Assembly: GCF_018682675.1 (NCBI RefSeq)
Contig: NZ_JAFMTR010000060.1
Span: forward strand, 1 to 64,000
Source of the DNA: Sphingopyxis soli
GTDB taxonomy: Bacteria > Pseudomonadota > Alphaproteobacteria > Sphingomonadales > Sphingomonadaceae
Length of the DNA: 64,000 nt
Direction: 5' to 3'
The notes beneath the pieces were generated by a model. It ran no database searches, had not been told where the DNA came from, and saw only the letters and a program-made list of their open reading frames with translations. Each line of letters begins with the position of its first letter. Positions within the stretch are counted from its first letter, which is position 1. The position numbers were made by a program, and so were the translations under genes. Positions 8,485 to 17,627 of the stretch are shown here, one piece after another.

Positions 8485-9729
8485 TCAGTGTCGGCTGAGT
8501 TCGTCGCGGCCGACGACCATGTAATGCACCTCGTCGGGACCGTCGGCGAAGCGCAGATGGCGCACGTCGGCATAGAGCTCGGCGAGAGGGGTCCAGTGGG
8601 AGATGCCGGTCGCGCCGTGGATCTGGATCGCCTGGTCGATGATCTGGCACGCGCGTTCGGGGATCATCGCCTTCGCCATGCTCACCCAGACCCGCGCCTC
8701 GCGGTTGCCGAGCAGGTCCATCGCCTTCGCGGCCTTGAGCACGATCAGGCGCATCGCCTCGATATCGCAGCGCGCGCGCGCGATGACCTCCAGATTCTTG
8801 CCGAGCTGCGACAGCGGCTTGCCGAAGGCGGTGCGCGAGTTGCCGCGCTTTACCATGAGATCCAGCGCGACCTCGGCCTTGCCGATGGTGCGCATGCAGT
8901 GATGGATACGGCCCGGCCCGAGGCGCATCTGCGAAATCTCGAACCCCCGGCCCTCGCCGAGCAGAATATTCTCGCGCGGCACGCGGACATTGTCGAACCG
9001 CATGTGCATATGGCCCTGCGGCGCATGATCGGCGCCGAACACGCGCATCGGACCGAGCACCTGCACGCCCGGCGTGTCCATCGGCACGAGGATCTGCGAA
9101 TGCTGGCCCTTGCGCGATGCTTCGGGGTTGGTCTTGAGCATACAGATCAGGATCTTGCAGCGCGGATCGCCGGCGCCGCTGATGAAATATTTCTCGCCGT
9201 TTATCACCCATTCGTCGCCGTCGAGTACCGCGCTCGTTTCCAGATTGCTGGCATCCGACGAGGCGACGCCGGGCTCGGTCATCACATAGGCCGAGCGGAT
9301 TTCGCCGTTGAGCAGCGGCTTCAGCCAGTGCTCCTTCTGCTCGGGCGTGCCGACCATTTCGAGCACTTCCATATTCCCCGTGTCGGGCGCCGAGCAGTTC
9401 AGCGATTCCGATGCGAGCGGCGACTTGCCGAGTTCGGCAGCGATATAGGCGTAATCGAGGTTGCTGAGCGGCGTTCCCGTGTCGCCGTGGGGCAGGAAGA
9501 AGTTCCACAGGCCAGCAGCCTTCGCCTTGTTCTTCGCGCCTTCGAGCAGCTCGAGCTGGCCCGGCGCCCAGCTCCAGCGATCGGCGCGGTTTTCGCCGAG
9601 CCGGAAGAATTCCTCGGTAATCGGGTCGACGTTCTCCGCAATGTGGCGCTTCACCGCGTCGAAGAGCGGCTGCGCCCCCTTCGACATGCGCAGGTCGTTA
9701 AGTTCGGCTTGAAGTTCGATTTCGGTCAT
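8485..9729 (-). CDS. Acyl-CoA dehydrogenase
   Basis: 414 aa, standard for the family. Motifs in order: VMTEPGVASSDASN (about 149-162, flavin and substrate contact), WVINGEKYFISGAGD (about 173-187), RVPRENILLGEGRGFEI (about 247-263) and QIHGATGISHWTPL near the C-terminus. The length and the MTEPGVASSDASN motif put it with the ACAD10/11-like or FadE-like soluble group, which introduces a double bond at C2-C3 of acyl-CoA and passes electrons to ETF. The substrate cannot be read. Downstream of, and possibly controlled by, the LysR regulator ending at 9825, from which it is separated by 95 bases. Convergent with the PLD gene. Confidence 0.93.
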   Translation of the reverse strand: MTEIELQAELNDLRMSKGAQPLFDAVKRHIAENVDPITEEFFRLGENRADRWSWAPGQLELLEGAKNKAKAAGLWNFFLPHGDTGTPLSNLDYAYIAAELGKSPLASESLNCSAPDTGNMEVLEMVGTPEQKEHWLKPLLNGEIRSAYVMTEPGVASSDASNLETSAVLDGDEWVINGEKYFISGAGDPRCKILICMLKTNPEASRKGQHSQILVPMDTPGVQVLGPMRVFGADHAPQGHMHMRFDNVRVPRENILLGEGRGFEISQMRLGPGRIHHCMRTIGKAEVALDLMVKRGNSRTAFGKPLSQLGKNLEVIARARCDIEAMRLIVLKAAKAMDLLGNREARVWVSMAKAMIPERACQIIDQAIQIHGATGISHWTPLAELYADVRHLRFADGPDEVHYMVVGRDELSRH

Positions 9730-9824
9730 GGACGGCGCTCCGCTGCAACTGGTGCGACGCTAGCCGCGCTCCGTCATCAAGCAAAATGATAGGGCGGAAT
9801 ATATGGAATTCATCTGGCGAATGA

Positions 9825-10736
9825 TCAGTCGGGCTTGGACATTTCGTCGATGATGATCCTGCGAAGCCATTCGAGCGCCGGGTCGGCCTGCGCCGCCTGA
9901 TGCCAGTAGAGGTAGGTTCCGCCGCGATCGACCGGCAGCGGCAGGTCGAGAAGTTGCATCGGCCACACCGCGTTAAGCACCTCGGCATGCGAGCGCGGCA
10001 GCGAAAAGAGCATGTCGGATTCGGCGATGATCTGCCACGCGGTAATCGCATGCTGGCAGCGCACCGCCGCGCGGCGGCCGAGCCCCATCCGTTCCAACGC
10101 CATATCCTCGATCCCCGGGCCGTGAGGACGCGCCGTCGCGACGACATGATCGAGCGCCAGATAGGTATCGAGGTCGATCGCCCCATCGACGCGCGGATGC
10201 CCCTTGCGGGCGACGACGACGAGCGGCTCCGTTCCGAGAAAATGGCGGCACAACCGCGCGTCGGAGGGAAGCGCAACATCGAGCGCAAGGTCGAGATCAC
10301 CGTTCGCAAGCGCCGTCACCAGGTCGCGGCGGCGGAAGGTCACGCTGGCCAGCGCGACATGCGGCGCATCGTGCCGGACGCGGCCGACCAGCGACGAGAA
10401 GCGCGGCATTTCGCCCGACAAGCGGACGCCGATGCGGAACTCGCGCGTCGACTGCACCGGATCGAAGGATGCCGCCGCGTCGAGCGCCGCATCGAGCCCG
10501 CGCAGCGCCTCGCGCACCGGCCCGGCGATCGCACGCGCCGCGGGGGTGGGCACCAGCTTGTTCCCCTGGCGCACGAACAGCGGGTCGTCGAAGGCGTCGC
10601 GCAGTTTGGCGAGCGCATGGCTGATCGCGGGCTGCGACAGGTTCAGGTGCCGCGCTGCCGCCGACACCCCGCCTTTGGAATGGATCGCGTCGAATATCTG
10701 CAACAGGTTTAGGTCGAAGCGCGCCAGCCGCCGCAT
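9825..10736 (-). CDS. LysR-family transcriptional regulator
   Basis: 303 aa. The N-terminal winged HTH is at about 7-66 (FDLNLLQIFDAIHSKGG, then SAAARHLNLSQPAISHALAKL). A substrate-binding PBP2-like domain follows (about 90-300). The HTH style is that of the NodD/NahR branch, which often responds to aromatic or acyl compounds. Its ATG overlaps the regA stop by one base (TAATG), so it is probably translated as the last gene of the cyo-regBA unit, unusual for a LysR gene. It runs toward the acyl-CoA dehydrogenase at 8485-9729, its likely target. Confidence 0.92.
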   Translation of the reverse strand: MRRLARFDLNLLQIFDAIHSKGGVSAAARHLNLSQPAISHALAKLRDAFDDPLFVRQGNKLVPTPAARAIAGPVREALRGLDAALDAAASFDPVQSTREFRIGVRLSGEMPRFSSLVGRVRHDAPHVALASVTFRRRDLVTALANGDLDLALDVALPSDARLCRHFLGTEPLVVVARKGHPRVDGAIDLDTYLALDHVVATARPHGPGIEDMALERMGLGRRAAVRCQHAITAWQIIAESDMLFSLPRSHAEVLNAVWPMQLLDLPLPVDRGGTYLYWHQAAQADPALEWLRRIIIDEMSKPD

Positions 10737-11269
10737 TATTTCACCTGCCGTTTCTCGAGCTTCCGCGCCAATGTGCGACGATGCATCCCCAGCCGCCGCG
10801 CGGCCTCCGAAATGTTGAAATTGGTTTCGACGAGCGTCTGGTGGATATGCTCCCACTCGACGGTCTTGATCGACGACGGCCGCGCGTCGAGAGGTGCGTC
10901 GACATTGCCCTCGGCGCGCTCGAACGCCGCTTCGATATCGTCGGTGTTCGATGGCTTGGCGAGATAGTAGGACGCCCCCAATTTGATCGCCTCGACGGCG
11001 GTCGCGATGCTGGCAAAGCCGGTCAGCACCACGATGCGCATTGCGGGATCGACAGCGCGCAGCATCTGGACGCAGGCGAGCCCCGAAGCATTGCCGAGCT
11101 TGAGATCGACGACCGCGAAACCGGGTTGCCACTCGCCCAGCAACCCCTCCGCCTCCTCGGGACTGGACGCGACCCGCACCGCATAGTCGCGCTTTTCGAA
11201 CGAACGCCTCAGCGTTCGCGCGAAGACATCGTCATCCTCGACGATCAGCAATTGCCGCTGGCCGCTCAC
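10736..11269 (-). CDS. regA: Redox response regulator, RegA/PrrA/ActR family
   Basis: 177 aa. Receiver domain with acidic pocket EDDD (11-14), phospho-acceptor Asp55 (FAVVDLKLG) and Lys in YYLAKPS. After a short linker comes a Fis-type DNA-binding HTH (FNISEAARRLGMHRRTLARKL) at about 148-172. This single-HTH layout with no sigma-54 domain is characteristic of RegA/PrrA/ActR global redox regulators. The start is GTG 11269, overlapping the regB stop (GTGA); longer upstream readings run through regB in a wrong frame. Encoded directly after its kinase. Confidence 0.93.
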   Translation of the reverse strand: MSGQRQLLIVEDDDVFARTLRRSFEKRDYAVRVASSPEEAEGLLGEWQPGFAVVDLKLGNASGLACVQMLRAVDPAMRIVVLTGFASIATAVEAIKLGASYYLAKPSNTDDIEAAFERAEGNVDAPLDARPSSIKTVEWEHIHQTLVETNFNISEAARRLGMHRRTLARKLEKRQVK

Positions 11270-12582
11270 ACCGACTCTCCGTCGGCGGCGACCGCCGACA
11301 GCGGCAGGACCACGCGCACCACCGCGCCGCCGGCATCGCGGTTGGCGACGCTGGCGCTGCCGCCAAGCTTGCGCAGCACGTTGACGAGCAGGAACAGCCC
11401 CAACCCGCCGCCCGGACGCCCCTTGGTCGAGCTGTAGGGTTGGCCGAAGCGCTCGATCATCTCGTCGCTGAAGCCCGGCCCGCGATCCGCAATCTCGATC
11501 ACCGCCATACCGCCGTCGCGCGACGCGGTGAGGGCGATCCATTCGGGCGAGACTTCGGAGGCATTGTCCAGCACGTTACCGATCACCTGCCGCAAGGCAG
11601 GGTCCGAGATGATCGCGAGGTCGGCACCGAACAGGTCGTTGAATTCGACCGTCCCCGGCATTCGCCCCGCCCGCGCCTCCTCGACGAGGGCGGTCAGAAA
11701 GGCGCGCATTGTCGTGACCTGCGGGGCTTCGCCGCGCGCCTCGCCGGCCGACATCAATATGCCGCTGACGATCGCCTTGCAGCGCCGCACCGCCGCATCC
11801 ATGTCGGCGAGATCCTGTTGCAATTCGGTATCGCGGGCGATCGCCGGAGCCGTCTTCCAGTCACCGATCAGCACCGACAAGGTCGACAGCGGGGTACCGA
11901 GTTCATGCGCCGCGCCCGAGGCGAGCAATCCCATGCGCACGATATGGTCCTCCTCCACCGCGCGCTGGCGGCTCGCGGCGAGCGCGGCGTCGCGCTCGCG
12001 CAAATTGCGGCTGATCCGCGTCACGAAGGCGACGAGCAGCACCGCGATCAGCAGGAAACAGACGAGGCTGCCCTTGAGGTAGAGCCCCATCGGATCGGCG
12101 GCATAGGGAGGCGGCAGGACGAGCGGCGTCGGGTCGACCGCAAGCACCCCGATGGCCGCAAGCGCCGCGGCGACAATCGCCCACGACGATGCCGGGGTCA
12201 GCAAAATCGCGCCGATCACGACCTGCAACAGGAACAGCGAGGCGAAGGGATTGGCGAGACCACCGCTGTGATGGAGTTGCCATCCAAGCGCGGCGACATC
12301 GAAGAGCAGCACGGCCGTCAGTTCGGCGTTGGTCACCGCGCGCCCGCGGCGGAGCAGGGCGAGACTGGCGAAATTGATCGCGATCAGGACAAGGACTGCA
12401 GCGAGCAGCGGCGCCCGCTGAAGCGAAATTCCCATCGGCCCGGTCACGATACCGATCGTCGCGAGTTGCCCGCCCACGGCGAGCCAGCGGAGCTGGATCA
12501 GCAGCGCCATGTTGCGGCGGCCGGCATTCGCTTCGGCGGGAGCCTCGGCAGCCACGGTCGGCAGGGTTGCGGGAATGGTCAT
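11266..12582 (-). CDS. regB: Redox sensor histidine kinase, RegB/PrrB/ActS family
   Basis: 438 aa. Six or so N-terminal membrane helices (about 30-190). The quinone-sensing signature GGLANPF is at 107-113. The H-box GAAHELGTPLST carries His226. Cys268 (VRRCKAIVSGIL), 42 residues after the His, is placed like the redox-active Cys of RegB. N-box NVLDNASE and G-boxes (DRGPGFS, GGGLGLFL) complete the ATPase. It autophosphorylates under reducing conditions and signals to RegA, controlling respiration. ATG 12582 overlaps the surf1 stop (TGATG). Placement downstream of a quinol oxidase fits sensing of the quinone pool. Confidence 0.93.
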   Translation of the reverse strand: MTIPATLPTVAAEAPAEANAGRRNMALLIQLRWLAVGGQLATIGIVTGPMGISLQRAPLLAAVLVLIAINFASLALLRRGRAVTNAELTAVLLFDVAALGWQLHHSGGLANPFASLFLLQVVIGAILLTPASSWAIVAAALAAIGVLAVDPTPLVLPPPYAADPMGLYLKGSLVCFLLIAVLLVAFVTRISRNLRERDAALAASRQRAVEEDHIVRMGLLASGAAHELGTPLSTLSVLIGDWKTAPAIARDTELQQDLADMDAAVRRCKAIVSGILMSAGEARGEAPQVTTMRAFLTALVEEARAGRMPGTVEFNDLFGADLAIISDPALRQVIGNVLDNASEVSPEWIALTASRDGGMAVIEIADRGPGFSDEMIERFGQPYSSTKGRPGGGLGLFLLVNVLRKLGGSASVANRDAGGAVVRVVLPLSAVAADGESV

Positions 12583-13283
12583 CAATCCCGGATACGCCAC
12601 AGCCGCCACGCAAAAAAGAGGCTGAGCGCGCAGAGCGCGAACCATGTCAGCGCGTAGACGAGGTGATTGTCGGGAAAGCGGACGATGGTAAGCCCGCCAA
12701 CCGGGTAGCCGCCGCGGTTCGGCGTGCTATCGGCGTCGACGAAATAGGGCGCGGTCTCCCCAAGCCCCCTCGCCTTCGCGATCGCGGCGACGTCGCGCGA
12801 ATACCAGCGGTTCGCGGCGGGATCGTTCGTGCGCAGGAAGGCGCCACCCGGTTCGGTGACGCGGAGCAATCCGGTAACCTCGACCTCGCCGGGCGGATTG
12901 CCTGTCGCCCGCGTCGCAGTTGCCTTGCGGTCCTTCGGTACAAAGCCGCGATTGACGATCAGGATGAAGTCCGGCGTCTTCAGCGGCGTCAGCACCCAAT
13001 AGCCCGCGCCGCGTTCCGTAACGGCCTGTACCAGGGTTTCGCGGTCGTGAAGGAAGCGCCCCTTCGTACTCACGCGCCGATAGGCGTCGTCCTTCGCATT
13101 GATCGTCGGCCATCGGTCTGGACCGGGTGCCGCAACCGGCGGTGCATGAATGCGCGCCCCGACTGCCGCGACCAGTTCATGCTTCCACGCCCGCCGTTCG
13201 ACCTGCCAGATGCCGAGCGCCGCAAGGACCGCCGCCACGATAAGCGCCGTGGCGACGAAGGCCGCCCGGCGGGCGCGCGTCAC
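12582..13283 (-). CDS. SURF1-family oxidase assembly protein
   Basis: 233 aa. Two membrane helices at the ends (about 7-25 AAFVATALIVAAVLAALGI; about 205-225 LVYALTWFALCALSLFFAW) flank a periplasmic domain with LGIWQVERRAWK, ILIVNRGFVP and YFVDAD, the SURF1 signature set. SURF1 helps insert heme into haem-copper oxidases; here the client is presumably the adjacent Cyo complex. The start is GTG 13283, overlapping the cyoD stop (GTGA). Placement immediately after cyoD is common in alphaproteobacteria. Confidence 0.92.
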   Translation of the reverse strand: MTRARRAAFVATALIVAAVLAALGIWQVERRAWKHELVAAVGARIHAPPVAAPGPDRWPTINAKDDAYRRVSTKGRFLHDRETLVQAVTERGAGYWVLTPLKTPDFILIVNRGFVPKDRKATATRATGNPPGEVEVTGLLRVTEPGGAFLRTNDPAANRWYSRDVAAIAKARGLGETAPYFVDADSTPNRGGYPVGGLTIVRFPDNHLVYALTWFALCALSLFFAWRLWRIRD

Positions 13284-13645
13284 GGCAATTGGCTCACATC
13301 GTGCGGCGGCATCATGTTGGTGTTGAGATGGTGCATCACCCACAGCGAGCCCGCAAGCATGATCACCACGACGATGATCGTGAAGGTCAGCGAAGTGATC
13401 GACCAGCCGCCCTCGGCCTTTGGCGACATATGGAGGAAGAAAATCATGTGCACGACGATCTGCACCGCCGCGAAGGCCATGATGATCGCCGCGGTCGCTC
13501 CCTCGGAGAAGGGCCGCTCCATCACCAGCCAGAAGGGGACGGCGGTCAGGATCACCGACAGGACGAAGCCGATCACATAGTCGCGCATCGACGCGTGCGG
13601 CAACTCGATCTCGTCGTGGCCGACGGCGTAGGGATCGGCGCTCAT
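13280..13645 (-). CDS. cyoD: Cytochrome o ubiquinol oxidase subunit IV
   Basis: 121 aa. Three membrane helices (about 22-40, 50-70, 84-104) with [16 protein letters not shown], the conserved CyoD core. A small accessory subunit supporting assembly of the CuB centre in subunit I. ATG 13645 overlaps the cyoC stop. About ten residues longer than E. coli CyoD at the C-terminus (HDVSQLP end). Confidence 0.94.
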   Translation of the reverse strand: MSADPYAVGHDEIELPHASMRDYVIGFVLSVILTAVPFWLVMERPFSEGATAAIIMAFAAVQIVVHMIFFLHMSPKAEGGWSITSLTFTIIVVVIMLAGSLWVMHHLNTNMMPPHDVSQLP

Positions 13646-14268
13646 CGCAGCACTCCCATCAGATAGACAATGGTGAAAACGCCGATCCAGACGACGTCGA
13701 GGAAATGCCAGAACATGCTGAGGCACATGACGCGGCGCTTGTTCGCAGCGATCAGACCATGCTTGCCGAGCTGGACCATCAGCACGAGCAGCCAGACGAT
13801 GCCGAAGGTAACGTGCAGCCCGTGCGTGCCGACCAAGGTGAAGAAGCTCGACAGGAAGGCGCTGCGCTGCGGCGTCGCGCCGATCTCGATCAGATGATGG
13901 AACTCGTAAAGCTCGATGCCAAGGAACGCGAGGCCGAACAGGCCGGTGATCGCGAGCCAGAGCTGGACGCCCTTCACCTTGCCCTGCTGCATCTGCAGTA
14001 CCGCGAAACCGTAGGTGATCGACGAGAAGAGCAGCATCGCGGTGTTGAGCGCGACCAGCGGCAGGTCGAACAGATCCTTTGGCGCCGGGCCGGCGGCATA
14101 ATTGCCGCCGAGCACCGCAAAGCAGGCGAACAGGATCGCGAAGATGAGGCAGTCGCTCATCAGATAGATCCAGAAGCCCAGCATCGTGCTGTGCCCCTCG
14201 GGATGGGCGTGCTCGTCGAGATCGTAGAACTGGACGGGATCGCCCGCAGTGACGGTGTTTGCGCTCAT
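13642..14268 (-). CDS. cyoC: Cytochrome o ubiquinol oxidase subunit III
   Basis: 208 aa. Five membrane helices. Conserved elements include [18 protein letters not shown] near the N-terminus, [11 protein letters not shown] and [14 protein letters not shown]. It is a structural subunit of the haem-copper quinol oxidase. ATG 14268 lies 4 bases after the cyoB stop. Length equals E. coli CyoC (about 204). Confidence 0.96.
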   Translation of the reverse strand: MSANTVTAGDPVQFYDLDEHAHPEGHSTMLGFWIYLMSDCLIFAILFACFAVLGGNYAAGPAPKDLFDLPLVALNTAMLLFSSITYGFAVLQMQQGKVKGVQLWLAITGLFGLAFLGIELYEFHHLIEIGATPQRSAFLSSFFTLVGTHGLHVTFGIVWLLVLMVQLGKHGLIAANKRRVMCLSMFWHFLDVVWIGVFTIVYLMGVLR

Positions 14269-14272
14269 CGGA

Positions 14273-16279
14273 TCAGGCTCCGGCCGCCAGCTGGCGGGTG
14301 CGCGCCGCTTCGACTGCGGCGACCGTGGCCGCCGGAATGTCGAAGTCGCGCTTGTAGTTGAAGGTGTGGAAAATCGCATAGGCGATGGTCGCGGCGAAGC
14401 TGGCGATCACCAGCCACCAGATATGCCAGACCAGCGCAAAGCCCATCGCCAGGCAGAAACCGGCAAGGATGATCCCCGTCCCCGTATTGCTCGGCATATG
14501 GATATCGCGGAAGCCGTCGACCGGCCGCTCGTGCCCGCGCGTCTTCATGTCGTACCACGCGTCGAGATTGTGGATCACCGGCGTGAAGGCGAAATTATAG
14601 TCGGGCGGCGGCGAGCTGGTCGCCCATTCGAGCGTGCGGCCGTGCCAGGGATCGCCGCTCTCGTCGGCCAGTTCCTTGCGCTTCCAGATGCTCACGCCGA
14701 ACTGGATCAGCATCGCGGCGATACCGCAGGCGATCACCCCCGCACCGATCGCGGCAATGACGAACCATATCTGCAGGCTCGGGTCGTCGAACACGCGCAT
14801 CCGCCGCGTCACCCCCATCAGGCCGAGGATGTAGAGCGGCATGAATGCGAGCCAGAAACCGACCACCCAGCACCAGAAGCTGATCTTGCCCCAGACGACG
14901 TCGAGCTTGAACCCGAACGCCTTGGGCCACCAATAGTTGATCGCCGCGAACAGCCCGAACAGCACGCCGCCGATAATCACGTTGTGGAAATGCGCGATCA
15001 GGAACAGCGAATTGTGCAGCACGAAGTCGGCGGGCGGGACAGCGAGCAGCACGCCGGTCATGCCGCCGACGACGAAAGTCAGCATGAAGGCGATCGTCCA
15101 CATCATCGGCAGTTCGAAGCGGATGCGGCCGCGGTACATGGTAAAAAGCCAGTTGAAGAGCTTCGCGCCCGTCGGGATCGAGATCACCATCGTCGTGATG
15201 CCGAAGAAGCTGTTGACGCTTGCGCCCGACCCCATGGTGAAGAAATGGTGCAGCCAGACAAGGTAGGACAGGATGGTGATGCACACCGTCGCATAGACCA
15301 TCGACGTATAGCCGAAGAGCTTCTTGCCCGAGAAGGTCGAGGTCACTTCGCTGAACACGCCGAACAGCGGCAGGATCAGGATATAGACCTCGGGGTGTCC
15401 CCAGATCCAGATCAGGTTCACATACATCATCGGCGAGCCGCCGAGATCGTTGGTGAAGAAGTTCGTGCCCGCGTAGCGGTCGAGGCTGAGCAGCGCGAGC
15501 GTCGCGGTCAGGATCGGGAAGCTCGCCACGATCAGGATGTTCGAACAGAGCGAGGTCCAGGTGAAGACCGGCATCTTCATCAGCCCCATGCCGGGCGCGC
15601 GCAGCTTCAGGATCGTGACGATCAGGTTGATGCCCGACAAGGTCGTACCGACCCCCGCTATCTGTAGCCCCCAGATATAGTAATCGACGCCGACATTGGG
15701 GCTGTAGGCGATCCCCGACAGCGGCGGATAGGCAAGCCAGCCGGTCTGCGCATATTCGCCGACGAACAGCGAAATCATCGTCAGCGCGGCGCCCGCGGCG
15801 GTCATCCAGAAGCTGAAATTGTTGAGGAACGGAAAGCTGACGTCGCGCGCGCCGATCTGCAGCGGGACGATATAGTTCATCAGGCCGGTGATGAACGGCA
15901 TCGCCACGAAGAAGATCATGATCACGCCGTGCGCGGTGAACACCTGGTCATAATGGTGGGCGGGCAGATAGCCCTCGGACCCGCCGAACGCCATCGCCTG
16001 CTGCAGGCGCATCATGATCGCGTCGGCGAAGCCGCGCAGGAACATGATGAGGCCAAGGATCATGTACATGATCCCGATGCGCTTGTGGTCGACGGTGGTG
16101 AACCATTCCTTCCACAAATAGCCCCACAGGCGATATCTGGTGATCAGGCCGAGGACGACGAGGCCGCCGACGGCGACGCCGAGGAAGGTGACGATCAGGA
16201 TCGGTTCGTGCAGCGGCAGCGCCGCGAGCGACAGCTTGCCGAAGATTGGGTCGGTTGCAGGAAGCGGGGTCGGGGTCAT
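14273..16279 (-). CDS. cyoB: Cytochrome o ubiquinol oxidase subunit I
   Basis: 668 aa, near E. coli CyoB (663). Catalytic subunit with about 15 helices. The low-spin haem ligand region is [13 protein letters not shown]. The CuB/Tyr cross-link motif [12 protein letters not shown] is present, as is the His pair in [13 protein letters not shown] late helix holds [17 protein letters not shown] with further haem/CuB histidines. It reduces O2 to water and pumps protons with electrons from ubiquinol. ATG 16279 was preferred to a longer Arg-rich upstream reading, giving an N-terminus [14 protein letters not shown] like known CyoB. Confidence 0.97.
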   Translation of the reverse strand: MTPTPLPATDPIFGKLSLAALPLHEPILIVTFLGVAVGGLVVLGLITRYRLWGYLWKEWFTTVDHKRIGIMYMILGLIMFLRGFADAIMMRLQQAMAFGGSEGYLPAHHYDQVFTAHGVIMIFFVAMPFITGLMNYIVPLQIGARDVSFPFLNNFSFWMTAAGAALTMISLFVGEYAQTGWLAYPPLSGIAYSPNVGVDYYIWGLQIAGVGTTLSGINLIVTILKLRAPGMGLMKMPVFTWTSLCSNILIVASFPILTATLALLSLDRYAGTNFFTNDLGGSPMMYVNLIWIWGHPEVYILILPLFGVFSEVTSTFSGKKLFGYTSMVYATVCITILSYLVWLHHFFTMGSGASVNSFFGITTMVISIPTGAKLFNWLFTMYRGRIRFELPMMWTIAFMLTFVVGGMTGVLLAVPPADFVLHNSLFLIAHFHNVIIGGVLFGLFAAINYWWPKAFGFKLDVVWGKISFWCWVVGFWLAFMPLYILGLMGVTRRMRVFDDPSLQIWFVIAAIGAGVIACGIAAMLIQFGVSIWKRKELADESGDPWHGRTLEWATSSPPPDYNFAFTPVIHNLDAWYDMKTRGHERPVDGFRDIHMPSNTGTGIILAGFCLAMGFALVWHIWWLVIASFAATIAYAIFHTFNYKRDFDIPAATVAAVEAARTRQLAAGA

Positions 16280-16296
16280 GACAATCTCGGCTGCCT

Positions 16297-17472
16297 TCAG
16301 GACATCGGTCGGGGGGTGGAGGTATTCAGGGCCGTGCGCTCGGCTTCGCCCGGACGCGAGAGCCCCTCGCCCTTCAGCGGCGCCGGGTTCACCGGCCTGG
16401 CGTCGGGGCGGTCGGCCGACTTCATCTGCTGGCTGCACAGCGCCGCGACATAGCGCACGCTCCAGCCCGCGAGGCTGCCGGTGCCGCGCGCGGCAAACTT
16501 GTCGTAGGCGACCGAGCGGACATTCTGGATGCCGGCAATGCCCGCGCCGCCCCGGGCGTCGATCGCCATCATGTCGTGCATGCACATCTTGCCGGGCTCG
16601 ACGCACATGTTGACCACCGCGTCGAATAGCTGCGGGTCGACGGTAGCGAAATGGCGCACCGGCTCCTTCTCGCTCGGCACCTCGAGCTTGAGATAGGTCG
16701 CGCGATCAAGGCCGCCATCGGTCGACGCCTTGGCATCGGCGACCCATTTGTCGAAATCGGCGGCCGGCAGGCTCTTCACCGCGAAGCGCATGTGCGAGAA
16801 ACCGGCGCCCGAATAATTGGCGGAAAAGCCTTCATACTCGCCGGTCTTGTCGAAAATTCCGTGCAGCTTCGTTTCCATGCCCGGCATGGCATAGATCTGC
16901 CCCGCGAGCGCCGGGATGTAGAAACTGTTCATCACCGACGAGGCCGAGATGCGGAAACGCACCGGACGATCGACCGGCAGCGCCAGTTCGTTGACCGTCG
17001 CGACGCCCTGTTCGGGGTAGATGAACAGCCACTTCCAGTCGAGCGCGACCACATTGACGTCGAGCGGCTTCGCATTGGCCGCGACGACCTGTTCGGGCGT
17101 CGTCGCAAGCGGGCGATAGGGGTCGAGCAGGTGCGTCGCGACCCAGGTCAGCGCGCCGAGGCAGATGATGATCAGAAGCGGCGCCGACCAGATGACCAGC
17201 TCGAGCTGGGTCGAATGGTCCCAGTCGGGCTTGTAGGTCGCTTCCTTGTTGCTCGCCCGGTAGCGCCACGCGAAAAAAATCGTCAGCGCCATGACCGGAA
17301 CGATGATCAGCAGCATCAGCACGGTCGAAATGACGATCAGATTGCCCTGCTGGCGCGCGATGTCGCCCGCGGGATCGAGGACGACCAGACCGCAGCCCGA
17401 GAGCAGCGGCAGCGCGGCGAACGGCGCAAGCCGCCGGATCCGGGCGAAGGAACGAGGGAGATTGCTTGGCAT
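16297..17472 (-). CDS. cyoA: Cytochrome o ubiquinol oxidase subunit II
   Basis: 391 aa. A lipoprotein signal ends LLSGC at Cys27; two membrane helices follow (about 45-69 and 92-112), then a cupredoxin-like periplasmic domain (about 135-300). The CuA ligands of cytochrome c oxidases are absent: the equivalent stretch [14 protein letters not shown] has no cysteines. This makes it a quinol oxidase. An extra 90-residue C-terminal extension contains several cysteines ([15 protein letters not shown]). First gene of the oxidase unit, followed by cyoB after 17 bases. Confidence 0.96.
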   Translation of the reverse strand: MPSNLPRSFARIRRLAPFAALPLLSGCGLVVLDPAGDIARQQGNLIVISTVLMLLIIVPVMALTIFFAWRYRASNKEATYKPDWDHSTQLELVIWSAPLLIIICLGALTWVATHLLDPYRPLATTPEQVVAANAKPLDVNVVALDWKWLFIYPEQGVATVNELALPVDRPVRFRISASSVMNSFYIPALAGQIYAMPGMETKLHGIFDKTGEYEGFSANYSGAGFSHMRFAVKSLPAADFDKWVADAKASTDGGLDRATYLKLEVPSEKEPVRHFATVDPQLFDAVVNMCVEPGKMCMHDMMAIDARGGAGIAGIQNVRSVAYDKFAARGTGSLAGWSVRYVAALCSQQMKSADRPDARPVNPAPLKGEGLSRPGEAERTALNTSTPRPMS

Positions 17473-17509
17473 GACGCGCGCCTAGGCCTCCTTTGTTGCA
17501 CTGCACATA

Positions 17510-17522
17510 GGACATTTTGTCC
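17510..17522. promoter_or_regulatory. Small inverted repeat in the cyoA/MFS divergent promoter
   Basis: GGACA-TTT-TGTCC is a perfect 5-bp inverted repeat, 38 bases upstream of cyoA and about 105 bases upstream of the MFS start. Its position is right for an operator, but no known FNR or RegA consensus was recognised, and a repeat this short can occur by chance. Confidence 0.25.
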
Positions 17523-17627
17523 AATCCCGCGAGCGCCGATCATCGCGCAGGGGCAATTTCATACTGGGCGCTTTTGCCCTATGATCGACTCGCGCCGCAA
17601 ACCGGCGCCAGCAGCAGGACGCCAACT

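Noticed and set aside
17517-17627. N-terminal extension of the MFS transporter from TTG 17517
   Set aside because: No transmembrane or family match, and it would place the palindrome at 17510-17522 across the start; ATG 17628 gives the normal N-terminus.
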